From assembly GCA_965242915.1 (NCBI GenBank), contig CBDETN010000020.1, positions 23,707-87,706 of the forward strand: DNA of 64,000 bases, given 5' to 3'. Origin of the DNA: CAJXII01 sp965242915 (GTDB lineage: Bacteria; Campylobacterota; Campylobacteria; Campylobacterales; Arcobacteraceae). The position numbers were made by a program, and so were the translations under genes. Every line of letters starts with the position of its first letter. Position 1 is the stretch's first letter. The notes beneath the pieces were generated by a model. That model ran no database searches and was not told the origin of the DNA. It saw only the letters and a program-made list of their open reading frames with translations. Shown piece by piece: positions 58,842-64,000 of this stretch.

Positions 58842-59026
58842 TTACCTTTTGCTCCTAGAAAACCTGCGGTGAAACCTCTCTCTTTTTGAGTTTCATGTAC
58901 CAAAGCACTAATCTTTGTTGAAAATACAATCACCTTTTCAAGTTTTGTTAAATTCTGAGTTTTGTTATACGATTCAAAAATTAATGGGATAACCATAATC
59001 ATTATTAGTTTTTGTTTTATAGACAT
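58842..59026 (-). pseudogene. Methyl-accepting chemotaxis protein (nitrate-sensor type), N-terminal stump
   Basis: MSIKQKLIMIMVIPLIFE gives the first membrane helix. KLEKVIVFSTKISALVHETQ and ERGFTAGFLGAKGN match the start of a NIT (nitrate- and nitrite-sensing) domain. IS3 type B enters after GAKGN and supplies ten foreign residues before a stop. HAMP and signalling domains are missing. I place the start at ATG 59026; in-frame codons upstream look non-coding. Confidence 0.75.
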
Positions 59027-59224
59027 GTTTTTAAGCAATGTTAATCCTTTCTTATCTTGTTTATAACTATTATTTATGAATAGAACGCGCAAGATTACCA
59101 AAATTAATCTTAATAAATATTAAATAATTTTGTCATGCTAATGACAATGCTAACTTTCTTTGCGAAAGTGTATAATAAAAATGTGGTAAAACTGTGTTGC
59201 AGCTTTATAGATTAGAAAATTTGA

Positions 59225-60088
59225 TTAAAATATTAATGTATCAATAACAATTAAAATAAAAAATAATATTCCTAAATATCCATTTATAGTAAAAAAAGCA
59301 CGGTCTATTTTTGTAAAATCTTTATTTACTATGATGTGCTCAAATGTTAGCATAACAACACTTAGCACTATTGCTATGTAACCAAACATCCCTAAATTAG
59401 CTTCTATTATAAATAATAGCCAGAATATTATAGTAAGAAAATGTAAAATTTGTGAAAAGAACATAGTCTTTTTTGCACCAAATTTTGAAGGCACTGAGTG
59501 AAGTCCCAATTTTTTGTCTACTTCTATATCTTGCAGTGAATAGAGTAAATCAAATCCAGCAACCCAAAACATAACACCACAACTTAAATATATGGACCAT
59601 AAAGTGATAGTTTCACTTACAGCAACTACTCCCGCAATTGGAGCTAGTCCTAATGAAATTCCTAAAATGATATGTGCCAAATATGAAAATCTTTTAAAAT
59701 ATGAGTAGCTTCCTATTATTATTAAAATAGGAATTGATAAATACAGGGCTAAAGTATTTACAAAATATGCGATTATTATAAATCCAAGAGCATTGGCTAT
59801 AGTAAAGATTAACATTTGAGTTGTATTAATTCTTCCATCTACACTTGGGCGATTTATTGTACGAGGATTAAGTGCATCGATATCACGATCTAGGTATCTG
59901 TTAAATCCCATTGCAAAGTTTCTAGCAGTTAAAGCAGCCATAGTTCCTAAAAATAAAAGCTGCCATCCAAACCAACCGTGAGCTGCAACAACCATAGCTA
60001 TAAAAATAAAAGGGAGCGAAAATATTGAGTGTTTGAACATTACAAGTTCATTAAAATCGTTTAAAAGTTTTAATAGTTTATTTTGCAT
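59225..60088 (-). CDS. UbiA-family prenyltransferase (MqnP-type, quinone synthesis)
   Basis: An integral membrane prenyltransferase of about 287 residues and nine helices. The first Asp-rich motif is NRYLDRDIDALNPRT (NxxxDxxxD); the second is in DLLYSLQDIEVDKKLG. In Campylobacterota, which use the futalosine route to menaquinone, this enzyme (MqnP) attaches the polyprenyl chain to the ring precursor. ATG 60088 is chosen, with CGAGGA upstream, over an in-frame GTG at 60109. It is divergent from miaA. Confidence 0.9.
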   Translation of the reverse strand: MQNKLLKLLNDFNELVMFKHSIFSLPFIFIAMVVAAHGWFGWQLLFLGTMAALTARNFAMGFNRYLDRDIDALNPRTINRPSVDGRINTTQMLIFTIANALGFIIIAYFVNTLALYLSIPILIIIGSYSYFKRFSYLAHIILGISLGLAPIAGVVAVSETITLWSIYLSCGVMFWVAGFDLLYSLQDIEVDKKLGLHSVPSKFGAKKTMFFSQILHFLTIIFWLLFIIEANLGMFGYIAIVLSVVMLTFEHIIVNKDFTKIDRAFFTINGYLGILFFILIVIDTLIF

Positions 60089-60179
60089 AGCAATTGTCCT
60101 CGTATTCACTGTGGAATTTTATCCCTTTAGTCATCATAAGGCGAATTTTACTATAATTTTATTTAATATAGAGGTACGA

Positions 60180-61058
60180 ATGAAACAAATAGCAATTATA
60201 GCACCAACGGCATCAGGTAAATCTGCTCTTTCAATAGAAATTGCGCATAAAACAAATTCTGTAATACTTTCTCTTGACAGTTTATCTGTATATAAAGAGA
60301 TTGATATAGCATCTGCAAAGCCTACTATAGAAGAGCGAGACGGTATTAAACATTTTGGAATTGATGAAGTTTACCCAAATGAACATTTCGATGTAATTGA
60401 GTTTATTGCGCTTTATAAAAAAGCTAAACAATATGCTATAAAAAATGAAAAGAATTTAATTATAGTTGGTGGTACAGGATTTTATTTAAAAGCTTTGATT
60501 GATGGAATATCATCAATACCAGATATTTCTGTTCAAACAAAGCAGTGGGTTGAATCACAATTAAAAGATTTGCAAAAAGCTTATGACTTTATCTCAAATA
60601 TTGATAAAGAGTATATGAAGAATATTGCTTCAACAGATAAATATAGAATAGAAAAGGCATTGTTAATATATAAACAATCTTCACAAACACCAAGTGTTTA
60701 TTTTAAATTAAATCCACCAAAACCGGTTATAGATGATATTGATATTTATGAGATAGAGTGGTTGGTTGAGGATTTGCGAAAAAGAATAGCACAAAGAACT
60801 AAAATAATGTTAAATGACGGTGTGATTGATGAAGTTATATATTTAGAAAAGAAATATACAAGAAAGCATTCCTGTATGAATACAATAGGCATCTGTGAAA
60901 CTTTGGAATATCTTGACGGTAAGATATCCAAAAAAGAATTAGAAGAAAAAATTACTACTAATACTGCCAGATTAGCTAAGCGTCAACGCACCTTTAATAA
61001 GGGACAGTTCAGAAATATTATAAAAGGCGATTTGGACTTTTTAAGAAAAACTATTTAG
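60180..61058 (+). CDS. miaA: tRNA dimethylallyltransferase
   Basis: MiaA adds a dimethylallyl group to A37 of tRNAs that read codons beginning with U. The P-loop is IAPTASGKSALS, followed by LSLDSLSVYKEIDIASAKPT and IVGGTGFYLKALIDG. The C-terminal RLAKRQRTFNKGQF is typical. ATG 60180 with GAGG upstream gives 292 residues. Its stop overlaps the convergent RraA-like gene by 4 bp. Confidence 0.96.
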   Translation: MKQIAIIAPTASGKSALSIEIAHKTNSVILSLDSLSVYKEIDIASAKPTIEERDGIKHFGIDEVYPNEHFDVIEFIALYKKAKQYAIKNEKNLIIVGGTGFYLKALIDGISSIPDISVQTKQWVESQLKDLQKAYDFISNIDKEYMKNIASTDKYRIEKALLIYKQSSQTPSVYFKLNPPKPVIDDIDIYEIEWLVEDLRKRIAQRTKIMLNDGVIDEVIYLEKKYTRKHSCMNTIGICETLEYLDGKISKKELEEKITTNTARLAKRQRTFNKGQFRNIIKGDLDFLRKTI

Positions 61059-61531
61059 ATAGGTTTATTTGATACTATAATTCCATCGTTATCTGCATAT
61101 AAAATATCTCCAACTTTAAAAGTTACATTACCAAAATTTAATTCAATATTTTGATTTGCCTGGGCTTTTTTTGTACTTTTGTATGGATAAGTTCCAAGAG
61201 CAAATAGTCCTACGGGTATTTGTGAAGTTTCGTGTGTATCTCTTACATAACCATTTATAACTATCCCCGCCCAGCCGTTTTCATAAGCAAATTTCATTAA
61301 ATTTTCACCTACAACTGCACAATAATCACCTTTAACATCAACTACACAAATTCTATTCTGACCTTTTTCATCTCTTAAAAGTTCTACAAGTGCCTTATTG
61401 TCTTCAAAAAGTTCTATAGTATAAATTGCACCATGGCACATAGAGACACCACCATAAGATTTGTAAAGCGGGTCTAAAACTTGAATTTGATCGTTGTATT
61501 TATCGCAAATATCTGCTGTGTATGATTTCAT
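61055..61531 (-). CDS. rraA: RraA-like protein
   Basis: The 158-residue protein starts MKSYTADICDKYND, with an ideal GGAGA ribosome site; an upstream in-frame start at 61612 is rejected. CHGAIYTIELFEDN, GENLMKFAYENGWAGIVINGYVRDT and GLFALGTYPYKS are the RraA fold signatures. Relatives either inhibit RNase E or act as metal-dependent HMG/CHA aldolases. The sequence alone does not decide between these. Confidence 0.88.
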   Translation of the reverse strand: MKSYTADICDKYNDQIQVLDPLYKSYGGVSMCHGAIYTIELFEDNKALVELLRDEKGQNRICVVDVKGDYCAVVGENLMKFAYENGWAGIVINGYVRDTHETSQIPVGLFALGTYPYKSTKKAQANQNIELNFGNVTFKVGDILYADNDGIIVSNKPI

Positions 61532-61637
61532 TGTATCTCCATATTTTTTATATTTATTGGCGATTGTATCTAAAATTAGATTTAAAACAATTTTTGGATA
61601 TAATCGCGACAATAATATTAAGAGGTTTTAAATTTTG

Positions 61638-62042
61638 ATGAAAATTGTTACAGGTGTGGTGGGCAATGATATACATGTCGTTGCAAACAGGCTAATAGAT
61701 ATATCTTTACAGAGTCGTGGTTTTGAAGTATTTAATTTAGGTGTTAATACTTATCTTGAAGAGTTTATTGATGCAGTGGTTGAAACAGATGCTGATATTC
61801 TTCTTATCTCATCTTTAAACGGTGAAGCTGAAGGTTGGTGCAGGGATTTGCTTTTTATGAAACAAAAATATGATTTAAGCAAAGTTATTTTTGTAATAGG
61901 TGGAAATTTAAGTGTTGGTGAAGCTCACACAGAGACAATAGTACCAAAATATAAAGAATACGGTTTTGATTTAGTATTTCATCAAGTGGATTTAATAGAT
62001 GGTCTAAATGAGATTGAAGAATTTATAAGGATGCGAAAATGA
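61638..62042 (+). CDS. glmS: Glutamate mutase sigma subunit (B12-binding component)
   Basis: The ~134-residue cobalamin-binding protein has GVVGNDIHVVANRLIDISL at the start (DxHxx-A; the family usually has DxHxxG), then ISSLNGEAEGW and VIGGNLSVGEA. The base-off His coordinates cobalt. With GlmE it converts glutamate to threo-3-methylaspartate by radical rearrangement. It ends in a 4-bp overlap with glmE. Confidence 0.88.
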   Translation: MKIVTGVVGNDIHVVANRLIDISLQSRGFEVFNLGVNTYLEEFIDAVVETDADILLISSLNGEAEGWCRDLLFMKQKYDLSKVIFVIGGNLSVGEAHTETIVPKYKEYGFDLVFHQVDLIDGLNEIEEFIRMRK

Positions 62043-63406
62043 GTTTGCTTCAAAGAGATAGAGAGATAATTTTATCAAATGAATATATAGATAACTTTGA
62101 TTTTGCAGAGGTTGAAGAGTTTGTAAAAGGTGCTTCAAAAGATCTTTTTATATCTCATAAATTTAAACACAATAAAGGTAAAACTTTAGTTCAACCTCGC
62201 GGCGGATTTCCAACTTATGAAAAAATGTTTTCACTTTATGAACAGTTTACAACAGCAGGAGTTGATGTATTACCTTTAACTATTGATTCTCATACGAGGC
62301 TTAATGATTATGGCAGTGCTGCTAAGATGTTAAGACTTAGTGAAGAGAGCGAAACTGATATGTTAAACGGATATCCTTTAATAAATCACGGTTATAGAAC
62401 TTCAAGAAAAATGATGACACATTTTAATACTCCTATTAGTTTACGACACGGAACACCAGATGCCAGACTTTTAGTTGATGTTGCGATAGCTTCTGGTATT
62501 TTTGAGATTGAGGGTGGACCTATTACATATCTACTGCCCTACTCTAAAAACTTTCCGCTTGATAAAGCATTTTTATACTGGAAACATGTTGAGAGAGTTT
62601 GTGCTAAATATTCAACTTTAAATGAACCGATCAATCGTGAATCTTTTGGACCACTTACAGCAACTTTAGTTCCTCCTGCAATTACAATTGTTATTCAAAT
62701 AGCCGAGATGTTACTTTCTCTTGAAGAGGGAGTTAAATCTTTTTCAGTTAGTTTTTCTCAAACTGGTTCAGTTAATCAAGATATAGTAACTGCTGCGGTT
62801 TTAAGAAAGTCTGCAAAAAAATATGCTGAACAAATTGGATGTGGCGATGCAACTATTAATCTTGTATATCATCAATGGATGGGAGCATTTCCACGAAATA
62901 AAGAATTTTCAGAATCTTTGATAAATACGAGTACGGTAATAGCTGCAATGGTTGGAGCTGATAAAATTATCACAAAGACCAGAGCTGAAGCGTTTGGAAT
63001 ACCGACAAAAGAGGACAATGGAAGAGCTGTTGCAAATGTTCAATACACTTTAAATATGTTAAAAGGGCTTCCTTGCATTGTAGATGAAGAAGAGGAAGAA
63101 AATTTAACAAGAGAAGTTGATGAGATATTTGAGGCTATTTTGAATGATAAAGCAGATACTTTATGGCGGCAAATATTTAACTCAATCAAAAATGGTATCA
63201 TAGATGTACCTTTTTCTCCACATATTATAAACAACAATGAAGTTATAACAGTAAGAGATAAAAACAGTAATATTAGAATTTATGACAAAGGAAAACTTCC
63301 AATAAGTGAAAAAAGTTTTAAATATGAACGGTCAAAATTAGATTTGGGTAACAGTAAAGATAGTATTGTAAATGAGATTATTAAAGATATTGGGGTTATG
63401 TTATGA
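62039..63406 (+). CDS. glmE: Glutamate mutase epsilon subunit
   Basis: The catalytic 455-residue TIM-barrel subunit: QPRGGFPTYEKMF, LTIDSHTRLNDY, NGYPLINHGYRTSRKM and LRHGTPDARLL line the glutamate site, followed by EGGPITYLLPYSKN and VYHQWMGAFPRN. It works with GlmS and adenosylcobalamin. Length is near the family norm (~480). ATGA overlaps join it to glmS and to glmL. Confidence 0.93.
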   Translation: MSLLQRDREIILSNEYIDNFDFAEVEEFVKGASKDLFISHKFKHNKGKTLVQPRGGFPTYEKMFSLYEQFTTAGVDVLPLTIDSHTRLNDYGSAAKMLRLSEESETDMLNGYPLINHGYRTSRKMMTHFNTPISLRHGTPDARLLVDVAIASGIFEIEGGPITYLLPYSKNFPLDKAFLYWKHVERVCAKYSTLNEPINRESFGPLTATLVPPAITIVIQIAEMLLSLEEGVKSFSVSFSQTGSVNQDIVTAAVLRKSAKKYAEQIGCGDATINLVYHQWMGAFPRNKEFSESLINTSTVIAAMVGADKIITKTRAEAFGIPTKEDNGRAVANVQYTLNMLKGLPCIVDEEEEENLTREVDEIFEAILNDKADTLWRQIFNSIKNGIIDVPFSPHIINNNEVITVRDKNSNIRIYDKGKLPISEKSFKYERSKLDLGNSKDSIVNEIIKDIGVML

Positions 63407-64000
63407 GTAAAATGCTAATAGATGTAGGAAGTACATATTTTAAAGTAAGTGCAAATGGTAAGATTTCACATTATTTTAGAGATTTTAATAAAGATATTTA
63501 CGATGATTTAACTTTAAAATGCGGTGACTTAATAAATAAATTTGAAAAAGATAATATTTTTATCTGCTCATCTGCAAATGGTGGATTAAGCACTCTTATT
63601 ATTGGAGCAACAGAATCATTTAGTTTAAAATTTGCCAGCAATATTGCTTATAATTCAGGTATAAATATTATAGATAGTGTGTTGTATCAAAAAATCCAAG
63701 AATATCCAATTCCAAGTGATGTTATAGATGTGGTTATAATTGTTGGTGGTATTGATAAGGTAAAAAATATTTTAGATGAGAAACTTTTTTCATATTTGCA
63801 AAATTTAGATTATCAAAACATTGTTTATGTAGGTTCAGATTCTCAAAATGATTTTTTAAGTGATAATATTAAAGATTTAAAGCTTTTGGGAAATATCATA
63901 AATAATAAACTTCAAATGGAAGAAGATAATTTAAAAGAATATTTAACCAATCTTTATCAAGAAAATATTATAGGTAAAGAGGATATAAAACATCTATATG
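63403..64000 (+). CDS. glmL: Glutamate mutase accessory protein GlmL/MutL (5' part; continues past window)
   Basis: The gene starts ATG 63403 within the glmE stop. MLIDVGSTYFKVSA is an actin/Hsp70-like ATPase phosphate-1 loop, and FICSSANGGLSTLIIG follows. This matches the GlmL/MutL protein that accompanies GlmS and GlmE and is thought to reactivate the mutase. At least 199 codons are in the window and the frame is still open at 64000. Confidence 0.88.
   Translation, partial: MSKMLIDVGSTYFKVSANGKISHYFRDFNKDIYDDLTLKCGDLINKFEKDNIFICSSANGGLSTLIIGATESFSLKFASNIAYNSGINIIDSVLYQKIQEYPIPSDVIDVVIIVGGIDKVKNILDEKLFSYLQNLDYQNIVYVGSDSQNDFLSDNIKDLKLLGNIINNKLQMEEDNLKEYLTNLYQENIIGKEDIKHLY

Noticed and set aside
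60033..60179. 49-residue N-terminal extension of MiaA
   Set aside because: The extension overlaps the divergent prenyltransferase gene, has no ribosome site, and MiaA normally begins at the P-loop strand; ATG 60180 is used.
61055..61531. RraA-like gene as proof of RNase E regulation
   Set aside because: Many RraA-fold proteins are aldolases, and I see no RNase E here; only the fold can be claimed.

Overview
The window is a low-GC chromosomal segment from a member of the Campylobacterota (epsilonproteobacteria; Arcobacter- or Sulfurimonas-like). This rests on HWRQP-type histidine kinases, an MqnP/UbiA-type prenyltransferase, GyrA, RpoD and HtpG of the expected type, short intergenic gaps and many small conserved proteins typical of the group. 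I cannot name a species. The housekeeping gene order is cut up by an unusually dense load of insertion sequences (IS), many nested in each other.

Layout. 1-736: end of a sensor kinase. 737-4294: a pile of IS fragments (IS3-type copy A1, an IS21 remnant, an IS256 remnant) beside the stump of a tyrosine recombinase. 4280-13980: minus-strand housekeeping block with a truncated sulfite/nitrite reductase, radical SAM protein, hemE, UPF0114, asd, gyrA, a YdcH/DUF465 protein, argJ, a K+ channel and rpmB. 14020-15569: a radical SAM/SPASM protein, a VF530-type protein and a gene with no normal start codon. 15651-19832: plus-strand PagL-like lipid A deacylase, FkbM methyltransferase, rpe, trpF, a DnaQ-like exonuclease and a small acidic protein. 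19848-22529: an IS256 element (8-bp target duplication) that itself carries IS3 copy A2. 22520-24783: gamma-carbonic anhydrase, two response-regulator proteins and an MCP stump. 24863-32190: a tight operon argG - M20 peptidase - ATP-grasp - ATP-grasp with helix-hairpin-helix tail - M14 carboxypeptidase. This is the best candidate here for an undescribed peptide-ligating and trimming system. 32339-34946: IS3 type B with IS3 type D nested in it. 34975-39237: a P-loop ATPase, then a BON-domain lipoprotein gene split by a complete IS21 element with a 6-bp duplication. 39357-40459: IS30. 40480-40794: a c-di-GMP-I (GEMM) riboswitch in front of a 59-residue membrane protein. 40861-46195: rnhB, a hypothetical, ppiA, leuB, leuD, rpoD. 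46204-48385: broken IS256, IS3 copy A3 and an IS3-B tail. 48540-51943: lipopolysaccharide-type glycosyltransferases. 52074-53972: htpG behind a CIRCE operator. 53975-58841: another IS pile surrounding two tRNA-Asn genes. 58842-61531: MCP stump, prenyltransferase, miaA, rraA-like. 61638-64000: glutamate mutase genes glmS, glmE and the start of glmL.

Besides the IS elements, two families of short palindromic repeats occur inside genes, apparently in frame (kinase, asd, leuD, heptosyltransferase, an IS256 transposase) and between genes. This resembles the Rickettsia palindromic elements. Four of the five copies of IS3 type A have unrelated DNA on their two sides, so they look like recombination or deletion joints rather than simple insertions.
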